DNA from: Collybiopsis luxurians FD-317 M1 | Taxonomy: Eukaryota; Basidiomycota; Agaricomycetes; Agaricales; Omphalotaceae | Reading direction: 5' to 3' | Assembly (NCBI GenBank): GCA_000827265.1 | Contig: KN834910.1 | Location: forward strand, 1-40,793 | DNA: 40,793 nucleotides | Part shown: in pieces, positions 1 to 10,689 of the stretch | Layout of the letters: each line of letters starts with the position of its first letter | How positions within the stretch are numbered: position 1 is the first letter of the stretch | Made by a program: the position numbers and the translations under genes | The notes under the pieces: generated by a model | Databases searched by the model: none | What the model was told of the DNA's origin: nothing | What the model saw: only the letters and a program-made list of their open reading frames with translations

Positions 1-147
1 ATGAAGGGGTCCACTCACGTGGCCAGCACCTTGCTTGCTGACTTACCTGTCGCCGGCCGAAGTAGCAGTTGGTATTTTACCAAACTTGTGAAGAGATTCA
101 TGTTTAGAGACACATAAAAGTCTGAATAACAAGAATGAGATAAACCA
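1..147 (-). repeat. Inverted copy of 33154-33309 (gene-fragment-like repeat)
   Basis: Read on the minus strand, this segment matches 33154-33309 at roughly 90% with small indels. Both copies hold an exon-like stretch ending in a perfect donor (GACAG then GTAAGT), a short intron-like stretch, and a TGGACCCCTTCA motif. The first 20 bases (atgaaggggtccactcacgt) also recur exactly at 3801-3820, at the 5' boundary of the RNA14 exon. It may be a duplicated piece of a spliced gene or the end of an element; the window edge cuts it off. Confidence 0.75.
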
Positions 148-924
148 GCCAAGTGAAGCTGTGACTGCCAGCCCACTGGGAGAATGCTTTATCTCATGCC
201 AAATTCTGCCAGCCGTACATGGCTGCACACATCAATTCAGTGAGACGGTGAGACTCGAAAGCCCTAAATACCTACTACTTACGGCTTGCACAATGCGCGC
301 CCAAACGGTGACCTCCATTTTTAAAGGCAATCGCTCAGATGTGACAGCGAGCAGTAACCACAAATTTTTACTTCCATATAGACAAAAAAATGAGCTGCAC
401 GTATGAACTTTGAGCGCTGTGAACTGCGCCTATTTCAGTGTGACTTCTACATTCCCGGTGAAGTGAAAGTAGCAGCTGAACGTACTCAAGTTCTGTCGCA
501 GAATTACAAGACCTCGTATTCAGTCGTGCCTGTCGGTTCTTTTATTTATTTATCTTGGTGCTGTAACGGTCGGGTCGGAGCGACATAGTCGTCTTCATCT
601 GCATTTCTAATTTATTCAGTTAACTGGAGCTCCAAAAGAATGTTTACACATCAAAAGATCAAGGAAGACCAGTCGGATTCAATTTAGTAGAAGTATAGTT
701 CGATAGTGGCACAGCATCGATACCGACTTTCTTTGACTCTAGGTGAACAGATTGGAGTACTTCAAACAGGTTGAAATAAGTTTGGATGAAGATTCTGCGT
801 ACGGCGTGATTACACAGATAATGAAAAGTAGATATCAGATTAGTATCGCCTGCGAGCAGGATTGGAATTTGGCCCCTGATATAGACCATAGTCAGGCGGG
901 GGCCTGTCGGCTGAAAATAAGTAA
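148..924. other. No supportable gene
   Basis: Only short overlapping open frames are present, without recognisable motifs or splice structure. A small inverted repeat (gagataaa near 136-146, tttatctc near 187-194) sits at the edge of the upstream repeat. The right part should hold the 3' untranslated region of RNA14, whose stop is at 925-927. Confidence 0.5.
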
Positions 925-3813
925 TTAGCAGGAGCTACGACGATATTCTAGCGTCGTGGAAAGCGAACCTGATCGAGGCGGAGGTGATTTCGGTTTCGTC
1001 GTGCTTGCAATGACGGCATTTTTGAAGAGATTTATCAAATTGTCTGTTCTGAATACTGGTCCTGTACATATTATCAGCATTATTTGAGAGCGCAGTAACG
1101 GAATATTACTTGCCATCGAAGGCGGATGGGGCGGGTAACTGCCCAATAAACCAGGACAGAGCTTGCGGTAGGACCACCGGTTTTTCTTCCTCGCGCTCCT
1201 TTTCATGTCGTGTACTGAGCGAGCAATCTTTTTCAGGCGGTCCAGGCGACCTCCTTCGAGCTGGACCATCCCATCGATCGCGGTCGCGGTCTCTGTGTCC
1301 CCTATGTTCTCCACGCCGGTTCTCATGCTCGGGCGACGGTTGACGCTTCAACAAGGAACTCGAACTCGATAACCGGTCACTGGAGCTGGATATACTAGTC
1401 AAGGAGTTCCCCCCTCGGTTGGTCGTTTCCTTTTTAACTCTGGCACCGATGTCACGTGAAGCGATAGCGTCCAGGCCAAGATAAATATAACGTTGAGCGA
1501 AACGCTTTATGGGAGGATCTGCGGAACAATCAGTTGGTAAGTGCATAAAAGTGATAGGTAGACGTAACGAACCATTTGGATATACCTCAGCCATGCGCTT
1601 ATCGATCTTTTGTAATGCTTCGAGATCGCCGTATTGGTGTTCGTAGTGCGCCCATCGTTCCCAGATAGGTCGAGATTCTTCCGCACTGAACGTCGGAATA
1701 ACTCGCTCAAAGAGGGCCCGAGCATCTGTGAAGCAGTATAAGGAATAAGAAAGGAGATACATTGAACAACACCCACTATTTTCATCATTCACGGAGATTA
1801 AGAAAGTACGATATCGTAAGACAAACTCTTTTTCCTTTGCATGCTGCCCCATACCGGCCTCGAAGATTTGGATGGCAACGTCGTTATCTTGTGTTGTATG
1901 GCACTCCATCAGTGCTAAGATGAACTATCAGGAAATAAAACCGAATTTAAGATTGGATACGAACCACCCGCCTCGTAAACCTCCCAAGATGCAAATTTGT
2001 CTCTTCTCGCTTTCCCGAAAAGGCTCCTGGAGGCCTTTACTCCTTCAGCTCGTGCAAAGCGCATGTACATTATGTATGTCAATGCATATTCCTTTTTTCT
2101 TTCGGTAATGTCATTGTGAAGGGCAGCCAAAAGAGTGTCCGCGGGAGGTTCTGCTTCAAGAATACTTTCATCATTATAAGCGTTGTCGGGAGTTTTACTT
2201 TTATTTTCTTCCTCTATCCGACGGGAGAGCTCCTCAACCGATTTCTTTTGTACTTCGAGGAAATCATTGTAAGCCGCATGAACATGAGAGTAATCCTTCT
2301 TGACCTCAAGTGCTTCCGCATATGCCAACGTCAGAAGGAAACTGAAATAGGGTAAGCCAGTACTTACTCAAGAATGAGAACTCTCTGCTCACCTTGAAGG
2401 ATTTGCTTCCAATGTTGTCTTGAGCAGATACAAAGCTTCATCATGCTTTCCAACACTATTCGTCCAATTATACGCCATAAACCTGAATGACATTGACAAC
2501 TGGGTCAGCTGCAATATTACACGAGAGGTGGACAAGATGAACACCATATTTCCGGATAGAAGCGCATTCGAACCAGAGATTTTCAGAACACAAGCTGAAT
2601 CCTGCTGTGAAGATCTTGTCCTTCTCTTCAATCATGAGTGGATTACTCTCCTCCCACCTAAGATATGCCTTCCATTTGCTGACAAGTTGTCTTTCTGCTA
2701 TGGTGAAAGTAGGAATAATAGGCAAGGAAAGTTCGGGTTTAGCATTGGCAGGAAGAGGGGTTTCAGGAGGATATAATGCAGAAACATGTTTCGTCAGATC
2801 ACGCCCAACCGAACGAGCCTGCATGTAGGCTGGCGAGAGTTCACTCATGAGCTTTTTGGCGGTGATGCGATTCAACTTGACTTCGAAGGATTCATAATCA
2901 CTCCAGAGTTTTTCGATGTTCCCAAGGGGCGTCTGTACCGCACGCTGATAAACTTTTCTAACCATATCCATTTTCTGCTGTTCCTCCCAAGTCGAGGAAT
3001 TCTTCGGCAACGCTCAATAAGCCGTGATCAAAAGAACGAAGAGAGAAAGAGTACACACCTCTCCAGAGTTCAAAAACGCGATATAGTCGCTCCATATATC
3101 GCCAGAATCTTTATCACTGCCGATTGAGTTTATGGCGAATTCATAAGACTTGCGGATAGTTTCTCGAGATTGTGTATCGGAACCCGTATTTATTCGTCTA
3201 GCGATAGGTCAACAACATGATACGTGAAGCATGCGATAGAAGAACACCTTATGTATGTGAGATAATATCGATACATATTCACCGATGGACTGGTCACTTT
3301 CAAGAATCGTTTGAAAAGGGCTTCCGCTTCAGCAAACGTCCGTTGATTGTTCAGAAAGTGACTGATATAACGAATTTGGGCAGATGGCTGTAATATCGCA
3401 GCTGTTAGTTGAATTTTTTACGAGTCTTTGGACATGACAGACAGTATTCGGATATTGCTTGAGAAGAGCCTCATAACCAGCGCGTATATTATCCAAGCTC
3501 CCACTCTCTTCAGCTTCGAGGATAAGTCTTCGCCAAGCTTTGGTGTCTTGTGAATTTTCGCGCAGACGAAGCTGTAATTTCTCTGACTCGGTTAACTGAG
3601 ATTCTGGTTCAGCTTCTATATGCATCGCTTCTGGCTCTGTTGATTCGGTCGCGCACTCGCCATGGTGGTGTCTGTTTCTATTGCTGTTCGTGCTGGTTCC
3701 GTTCCTGCGTCTGGGAGCTAGAGTACTGGCAGCGACATCTGAGTCAGACAAAGGAACTTGATTGGAAGATTCGAGAGCAGGTTCAGCTGCAGGTTCATCT
3801 ATGAAGGGGTCCA
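925..3813 (-). CDS. RNA14: RNA14/CstF-77, mRNA 3'-end processing (HAT/Suf domain)
   Basis: RNA14 is the HAT-repeat scaffold of the nuclear cleavage and polyadenylation factor CF IA. Exons read on the minus strand: 3443-3813, 3248-3387, 3059-3197, 2545-3001, 2393-2482, 1968-2341, 1777-1914, 1114-1725, 925-1061; introns are 50-62 bases. Family signatures recovered include SGDIWSDYIAFLNSGE, STWEEQQKMD, LWSDYESFEV, RMRFYPEIW, FMAYNWTNSVGKHDEAL, RALFERVIPTF and, near the C-terminus, FDGPVF followed by NLINLFKNAVI. All exon phases agree except inside 2545-3001, where one base is missing near the T run at 2580-2583. The last intron (1062-1113) is GC-AG: only the GCAAGT donor yields the conserved FDGPVF. 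The C-terminal third is rich in Ser, Arg and Asp. The first coding exon is unresolved: 3813 follows a gtgag acceptor and needs one base from upstream. Confidence 0.93.
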
Positions 3814-4570
3814 CTCACGTAGCCTTTCCAGCACAAAAATACCTTGTTTGTACGCTTCGGCACCCCGTTACCCTGTCGTTGGATGCCAATCGAGCACTAC
3901 AGCGATCGATGGCATGAAAGCCAACATGTTGCTGCAAGAAATTTCCATCGCAAGTTATGTCCATGACATGTTGATCTGTAGCGTTGCTGATCTCATATGA
4001 ATCAGTACCCAGGTCGTCTTCGGAACTGTTGACTTTCGCTTCATCGTCAGCTTCACGAACGCCGGGTTTGGTCGCGGGAGGAAATGAAACTGGTATTGAA
4101 TGCGACAACAGAAACTCCGCTGCAGCCTTCTCAGGCTGGTATTGTTGTCTGGACATATGTTCGCATGAGCTCGGTCGTATGAACTTATCAGAATCTCGAC
4201 ACCAAAATAACCTATATACATTCAGGTTGGGCCCGGTTGTGGTGAGCGAAGATGGTGAGCGAAGAATGCGAGGAGGCGCATTGAAGGTTTCAAGGAACGT
4301 ATTCGGTGTGCTTCAATCCGCATGACCACTGCGCGCGTCGTGTACTTTAGTAGATACACGTGAAATATCTCATTGCGCCTTATTCTTTGCGTGTGCTTAT
4401 GAATGTTCAATAAATGGCTCGCAATTAACCGGAATACACAGCGCTATGTAAGTGATGTACAAGTAGTCAGAACTGGCCATGGCCATATGGTCAAGAAATC
4501 TTCGACTTTGGGAGAAAAAATCATACAGTTTCATGTATATACAAGTCAAGGCAAGCTGCAAGCAATAGAA
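3814..4570 (-). other. RNA14 5' region and intergenic spacer
   Basis: Upstream of the RNA14 body is a minus-strand open frame from a true ATG at 4156 down to 3815 (113 codons). It holds a plausible donor (CAGG then GTAACG, near 3870), but its phase does not join cleanly to the exon at 3813. It may be the N-terminal exon with another donor, or untranslated leader. The interval 4157-4570 separates RNA14 from the next gene on the same strand and shows nothing else I recognise. Confidence 0.45.
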
Positions 4571-6336
4571 CTAGTGATACCAACCGGTTGCTGTTCCGTG
4601 TCCACTTCCATTGAGGTTGTAAGAATAGTGACCAGGCTCAGGTTCAGTTCCATAACCGTACATTGTCGTATCACTTTTATTTGGGTAGAAATTGGAGCCA
4701 CAGTGTTCGCGATAAACTGTGGTACCAAACTCATGGCGGAAATTGTTGTTCATTTGTAGCCACGGATAGCTCGAATCAAAATGACGCTGGTTAGAGCAGT
4801 CGTCCAGCATGGTTGTGTCATGTTGGAACTGATCATAGAGAGTACCGCTGTTGGGTATGGATGCTGAAGCAAACTCAGTGGATGAGTCTGCGTCGCTCTC
4901 CGTAAAGAATTCTCGTGTACGTTGGAATGTCTGGTCTACTTTGAAGTTATTTGTACCTTGAACATATCATGAAGCGACCGGCGTGACTTACGAGTATTGC
5001 CGACCATGTAGCGGTCATAGTTCTCTTCCGGGAAATGAAAGTCCTCATTAGCAGAAACACCGGGTACCGTCTCGTGTTCCTGAGCTGCTGAGAGAAGCGA
5101 GTGGAAGTGCGATAAGTTCATAGGTCGTCGGGCAACCGGTTGGTGGTAGGATGGCAGCCCTGTGGTCAAGGGTAGCATCGAGCTGTGATCGTCCGCACCC
5201 GAGTTTGCCTTTGGATTTTCCGCAACATGAAGTCGTGTGGGGTTATTCGTGAATGTTTCCGGGGGATGCACCGGTAGAGAGGCAAAGTAATCCGATGGTT
5301 GTTTAGGCTCAGAACGGACAACCTAGAAATGAACGTAGGGCGAGTAGGTATTTAAGATCATCGTTATTTGCAGAAAAAGAAACGTCAATAGTAGCTACCT
5401 GACAGTCTGGCGTAACTCCGTCGATTTCTTCATTCTGTTTGAATGTTGGACTGGAACATGGTTGGGAAGCCACGGTATGTCAACATTGATGAATGCTTTG
5501 TGAAGATTTTGCTCCGGCAGAGTAAAGTTCACAACCGGAGGAAGTGGCGTTTCTTTGGAATGGGACGGCAGCGCTCGGTCCATGGTGATATGTGGAAGAA
5601 CGCCGTGTGACCCAGTGCAGGTTTCTGGAGCTTGTACATTTTCTGTCTGGAAGGAAGGAGTGAAAAAAGTAATCTTTAGGAAAAAGAGAATGTCGGAGTT
5701 GCGTACATCTAAGGCGCATTGTGCTGAAGTTTCTTCAATTTCCCGGGATGAAAACGAAGGGAAACTGTTAGCATTAGCATTATTGGGATTTTCATCAAGC
5801 TCTCCCTCGTCAGAAGAGCACTCCTGACCGGTTCAGGGAGTTCAACAACGCATTCAATAGAAGTCTCGACGATATACTTACTTCGTTCGTTTCCTTCGCA
5901 TGTGCTTTGGACTTGGCATAGTATCGCACGGAGTGTTTAGATTTGGTCGGAATCCCGAATTCTGACTTATACCAACGCCGCAACCAAAAGTATTGGTCGG
6001 CCGAGATATTCAGCCCTTCCATGATGCGAAGGCGTTCCAAGATGGGGTACCGAGTGCACTGGATGTGGCGCGGACACCCGTCGCACTGAAATCCGTATGG
6101 CTTAGCTTTACAGGGGATACCCTTATCAACGCAAAGGGCGCATTGCTGAAGAATTTGTCTGAGATACATGATGCATGTCGTGTAGGTTTACATACAATAT
6201 GACCGTATTTTTCCAAAAAGGCCTTCCTAGCTTTCTGCGATCCATATTGGGTTCGAACCCGAAGATAGTCATTTTTGAGATCATCGGTAACCCATTCCGG
6301 AGACTTCAGTTGGGGACCAAGTCGTTTAGCCTGCAT
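4571..6336 (-). CDS. Zn2Cys6-cluster-like protein, copy 1 (family B)
   Basis: Exon 1 (6196-6336, 47 codons, start MQAKRLGPQ) and exon 2 (5882-6145, 88 codons) are joined by a 50-base intron with both ends supported by copy 2. Exon 2 opens with six cysteines at about residues 49, 52, 59, 68, 71 and 77, spacing CX2CX6CX8CX2CX5C. This is close to the fungal Zn(II)2Cys6 binuclear cluster, whose last gap is usually 6 or more. A conserved WLRRWYK motif follows, then a basic stretch. From 5823 down, several exons encode an acidic, Ser/Asn/Pro-rich tail (ECSSDEGELDE first, GTATGWYH last); inner junctions are not all fixed. A transcription-factor role is plausible from the cluster and acidic tail but is inference. 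The N-terminal 47 residues look helical and are conserved in copy 2. Confidence 0.72.
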
Positions 6337-6589
6337 CCTTCGATTGCGGTCTGGAGAAGACGAGGAATGAGAAAAATGCAACTGCGGATGAGGATAATAA
6401 GATGCGACCAGAACAGTAACAGTATTGGTGATATGACACCTCCTATGAACCTCAAGACGAAGAAGGACGACCACAAGCACTGTCAATGAGAACGACCGTA
6501 TAAAAAATGCATAGCTCGAGCCATGACCGCAGTGTGGTAATGCCGTTGTGATTTCAAGCAAACTTCTACAGGGGATGCAGGGTCACAAC

Positions 6590-7105
6590 TACCGCAAGTC
6601 TGGGAAAAAAGCTAACCCAATTCGTCTGCAGCGTAATGCATCTGCCTTCGCAGCAAGTGCCTTTGGACCAGTTTAAAGGCGAATATCATGGTGGAAATAT
6701 ATTCAATCTGAGCTTCCTCATCGGTTTTTCTACATGCTTTTCTGACCTGTCAAAATCGGCTAAAATCATCATGCACGTTGTGTTGCGGTCGCAGCTACAT
6801 TCCGTAATTTCCCAGATCTGCAATCAGTGCGGTTGCGTCTGGTTTTGGCGTAACGAGTTGCGGGAGAGGGGGTCGCAGTACCTGTCATCTATTTGGAAAA
6901 GCAAGTTTATAAATCGCACGGACAGCATTTTTTATTAGGGTAATCCGGTTAGACCAAGAATATTGCATTTTTGTTGTTCGCATACAAAAAACAAATGAAA
7001 CTATCCATGGATAGCAGCAGGAGAATGATCGCTATATAGCTGAGATCTCCAGTTCAGGAAACGTCAAAGCTCTGTATTTCAGGCGTTAGAGATGCAAGAA
7101 AAGTT
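6590..7105. repeat. Diverged duplication of 20290-20800 (non-coding)
   Basis: Colinear patches are shared with 20290-20800: the stretch around a GACCAGTTT core, a TCCCAGATCTxCAATCAG block (near 6810 and 20580), and a gctgagat...cag(g/t)aa(a/t)gtcaaag block (near 7040 and 20730). In both places the segment lies just upstream of a family B gene. So the duplication that made the two family B genes carried their 5' flank and stopped near the SKP1 3' end. No open frame of note. Confidence 0.65.
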
Positions 7106-7110
7106 GCGGA

Positions 7111-7837
7111 TTATACAGCTTCAGCCCATTGCTGAAGAACATTAATATTGATCTGTGGTACGAGCATTGGTCTTACATTTTCTTTCTTGATCTTCTCCTG
7201 CCGTATTATTCAGATTCAATATCTGGAGAGTAATAATTTTCTTACCTCCTCTTCCGGGGTAAGATCATTAACAATATGAAACAGCTCACGTATTTGTTCC
7301 GTGGATTTCCCCTTGATCAACGACGCAACATATTTACACCCCAAATCACTATAGAGTTATTGGTACATCCTCAAAATTGTCGAAGTGAGAATCACACTTA
7401 CAGTAGATCTTTGATGTCTAGGTAATTGGCAGCCATAATAATCTCGAAAACTATGTCACAGTTTGCAGAAATAAAATCGTAGTCCCAATCTTCTATGACA
7501 ATTTTTCGCATCCTAGTCTCATCTTCTTCTGGAACGGGAAGAGGATCTCCACGATGATGTTCACAAAAGTGAAGCACCTTTTTTGAGATATCAACCGGGG
7601 TTCCGGAGTTGTTCAGTCGATAGGAGTTACCTTTTCCAGCACTGCCGATGCTACGTTGGGCAGCGGTATAGAATTGGAAGAGTCCTGAACATCTTTTATC
7701 GGCACGGCGTTAGGTGAAAATGGTTCTGATTATATCAGATACGCACCTTCGAGCATGTTCTTTAACAGAACGCTTCGTTCTAAAACGTCTCTTTCGGCTT
7801 GAAATGATATCCCGTCTTCAGAAAGCAGCGTGAACAT
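7111..7837 (-). CDS. SKP1: SKP1-like SCF ubiquitin-ligase adaptor
   Basis: SKP1 bridges cullin-1 and F-box proteins in SCF ubiquitin ligases. Minus-strand exons: 7747-7837, 7631-7692, 7402-7577, 7246-7348, 7177-7197 and 7111-7131, totalling 158 codons (157 residues), a normal family length. Introns are 45-54 bases and all phases agree. Conserved stretches in order: [89 protein letters not shown] and KKENQWAEAV at the end. The last two exons are each only 21 bases, so the intact C-terminus is easily missed. The sequence differs enough from housekeeping SKP1 that it may be a paralogue. It is divergent from the cyclin at 8200. Confidence 0.95.
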
Positions 7838-8199
7838 GAGAATAGTCTGTATACAGCGGAGCCTGGCAATAGTTGTCCATTTATAAATGGTACGTTATCA
7901 GGCATACGGTTGGCAAACTGAATGGGTTTTTCCGCGAACCGTTACGGCGACAGCTTGTGACGATGCGGTAGAGTAGACACGACGGCGAGCAGATGGACAA
8001 ACAGCAGCATTTGACGTGGGGCATTCCAAATCTGTGAAGATGGGACATGCTTCCTGGTTGTCCACCAGATGCTAGCGTCTGGCGTGACTATGGAAGTAGC
8101 TGCGGTGGCATTGCTCTGAGGTCAACGATGCCGATTCTACGGGATCAGCGAGTAGGACTATAAAATAATAGGAACATTCACGTATGAGTCAAGAGTCTC
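7838..8199. promoter_or_regulatory. Divergent SKP1-like/cyclin promoter region
   Basis: These 362 bases separate two start codons pointing away from each other. A TATA-like element in a palindromic setting (ccatttataaatgg) at 7877-7890 lies about 45 bases upstream of the SKP1-like ATG. A TATAAAATA element at 8159-8167 lies about 40 bases upstream of the cyclin ATG. Both spacings suit TATA-directed initiation. Shared regulation is inference. Confidence 0.6.
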
Positions 8200-8874
8200 A
8201 TGCCTCACCGCAATAAGCAAGTTGCTGGGGGAAAAACCCGAACTAATCCAGCCAGTCAAGTGGAAAGAAAGCTGCTTTCCCCGCAGGTGGAATTATTGCT
8301 GCATGCTCAAATGCCTATACGCTTTTCAGGTCAGTGTTTGTCAGAGTCGTGCCACATGCGGAATACTTATCTTACATGTCTAGAGTACATTGCCGGTTCG
8401 GTCATAGACGCAATTGGAGGTGATGAGGTGAACGGTGTCCAGAAACATAGCTTTACGGATTTCGTCTCCCGTGTTCTGCATCGAGCGCAAGTTAGAATGT
8501 CGCTGGTAGTCACGGTCGTTCTCTATATCGATAGAGCGAAGCCGCGTTTAGCAGCTGCTGCGGACAACCGCTCTCTGGAAGAAGTCTTCGCTGGTGCTGT
8601 GGTAGTTGCGTCGAAGGTGATTCTTTTAGTCGGTTAAACACGTGGTGATAAATTGATATCCAGGTAGTATCTTAATGACTGTACCTACAAAAACCATCAC
8701 TGGTCGAGGATCACTGGAATTTTTTCCGTGCGCCAACTTGGAGTGATAGAGCGTCAATTCTTGCATGTCATAGATTGGAAGCTCAGAGTCTCCGAGGAGG
8801 ACATTTGCAGCATGTATGACTCGTTCGCCGGTCCGCTCTGTTTGCCCGCATCGACGGAATTACGAAAATCATAG
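8200..8874 (+). CDS. Pho80/PCL-type cyclin
   Basis: PCL/Pho80 cyclins activate Pho85-like kinases that tune phosphate, cell-cycle and morphogenesis signalling. The spliced model is 8200-8329, 8384-8616, 8668-8874 (190 codons, 189 residues). The cyclin box covers about residues 44-150. It shows EYIAGSVIDAIG, then FTDFVSRVLHRAQV, VVLYIDRAKPRL and VFAGAVVVASK, joined by splicing to YLNDCTYKNHHWSRITGIFS and IERQFLHVIDWKL, the usual family order. Removing the 54-base intron at 8330-8383 restores the helix before the box; it is a multiple of three without a stop, so it can be mistaken for coding sequence. The second intron (8617-8667) is 51 bases. The protein is short, ending soon after the box. 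Confidence 0.9.
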
Positions 8875-10689
8875 TCGGTACATCTCACGATGTCAAGTTG
8901 CTCTGGAAGGTGATGATCAGCGTTGAAGACAGTTCTAAAAAGAAGGTATAGCCTGTAAGTATATACGTAGTATCTTTTGCCATCATTCTTCACGTCAAAG
9001 GATTCGATTTATAATTTAAGCTCCGCCTGGGACCTACACCGTTGTGTTCCTCAGACTAACGCATGCTGACTTCTTTCAATAAATTTTGATCAAAGAGATT
9101 GCTGTCCGCGAGGTATACAGAATCCAGTAAGGAAAGTAAAGATTCCACAGCAACCTGAACGTAGTAGACTACGTTGTACTGAACAAAAAAAGTTCGAAAG
9201 CGAAGAACAGTACCAAAAGCGGAAATCGGCCAGAAGCTTAAAGTCCGAAATCGCGACGTGACGAAAAAGGCTGTGGTAGGAGGGACATGATCGAGGACCG
9301 GGGAAGGGTTTAAGTTTGATCTACATAGCTATGTAGGGTTTTTCGGGCGAATGACGGATCCCCTTCTCGTCGTCGTATTCACGGTGGGCAGTAAAACTGT
9401 CCGAGGAGGGAAATGGCCTATCTTGCGCATAACCTGAATGTAGTTGGCTGCTGTTCATTGTCAAGAATGGAAACAGGCATATTAATGATAGAAATCTTGG
9501 CTTCCTGCCTCGAACGCTGGCACATGAGTTCGTACTAGGGTGACAGCAATCGGCAGAGCGTCTGGAGTAATGGCTTCGACGAACCCTGCTACAAGGGCGG
9601 AAGAAGACCAAGTCGTAACCAGAAATGAAAGCATTGTGTGTTGATCATATTTGTTGCCTGTTCCAAATGCACTCCCAGGAGAATATCTTGGGCGAGTAAA
9701 TTAACGACTTCGACGGAGCCGAAGTAGTATAGTCTACTCAAATGCATTGAGGGACCTATTCAACGAAAAAGAAAACTCTTACTTGGGCTTCAATTGGATG
9801 ATCGAAACGAAGGGGAAAGCTCATCTGAACGGATAAGAAGGAAAAATGAAAAAACCTAAGCGCAGATACGCATCTCGTACCGGGAGTTGCGCAGTAGCGA
9901 CTCTGTCCGGGTTCGAGATCCTAGTAAATATGGTTGACTTTCGAGATTGAACCAAAATACGAGTCTTATAAGCTACTGCAACAGAGTATCAGCGATAGGG
10001 CGCAGATATGGAGTGTATCAGGTAGGGATACTGGATTGGATTCAGGAGATGCGAAGTTACACTTCATTTTACATTTTCAGCTGTCATTTTTTCCTAAGCC
10101 CTCACCAACGTCCGCCATTTGAACACCTTTATTTCTCTGCCTGAGTCCCATTGAGGGACAGTGTTGTCGTGGTTGTTCCACGGTCATTATGTGCCCGCTC
10201 ATGGGTTCAGGAAAATTGCGAGTTGAAAGGAAGGTATGGAAGTGCGTATTCTGGACTGTGGGCAATTATTGAGAGTCTCAATCTCGGCTGGTGGGGCGTC
10301 CATTATCGAACACAAGGTAGAGTATAGACATCTATGTTCAACTTGATGTGCTACGTATGTAAAACCTGAAGCAACTGAAAAAAATTATACTTAGCCAATA
10401 AAATAAAGCAAAGCCGTAACGACAGTGTGTTAGTTATTACAAGCAGCTTGAGAAGTGAACAGAGTTCGTTGCGTTATGTTGCAAGATGAAATTGTCATCG
10501 GACAAAGTATCTTTCGAGTTCCAACCCACTTTTCGCAATGCCCCTTCCCAGGGCGACCTAACCTGGCTCGGAATGGGCGCGGACGACAGATTGAGTGAGA
10601 CTGTTGCAACAATAAAATCGTGAAGGATAGTGTTCAATCTGAAACAATTACCGGTCACAAAATGGAAAAACTGGGCGAAATGCATAGAC
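8875..10689. other. Gene-poor stretch, possible family B remnant
   Basis: No complete gene can be built. Two minus-strand frames faintly recall the family B tail: 10077-10265 (NTHFHTFLS, compare LSHFHSLLS in copy 1) and 9321-9470 (start MNSSQLHSGY). No cysteine cluster is found upstream of them, so at most this is a decayed third copy. The rest holds only short unrelated frames. Confidence 0.3.

Noticed and set aside
6240..6262. GGGTTCGAACCC as a tRNA T-arm or operator
   Set aside because: It lies within exon 1 of the zinc-cluster gene and is a simple palindrome created by coding sequence; no cloverleaf around it.
9890..9935. tRNA-like T-arm (GGTTCGAGATCC)
   Set aside because: The bases flanking the loop do not pair into a five-base stem, and no matching D, anticodon or acceptor arms are found upstream.
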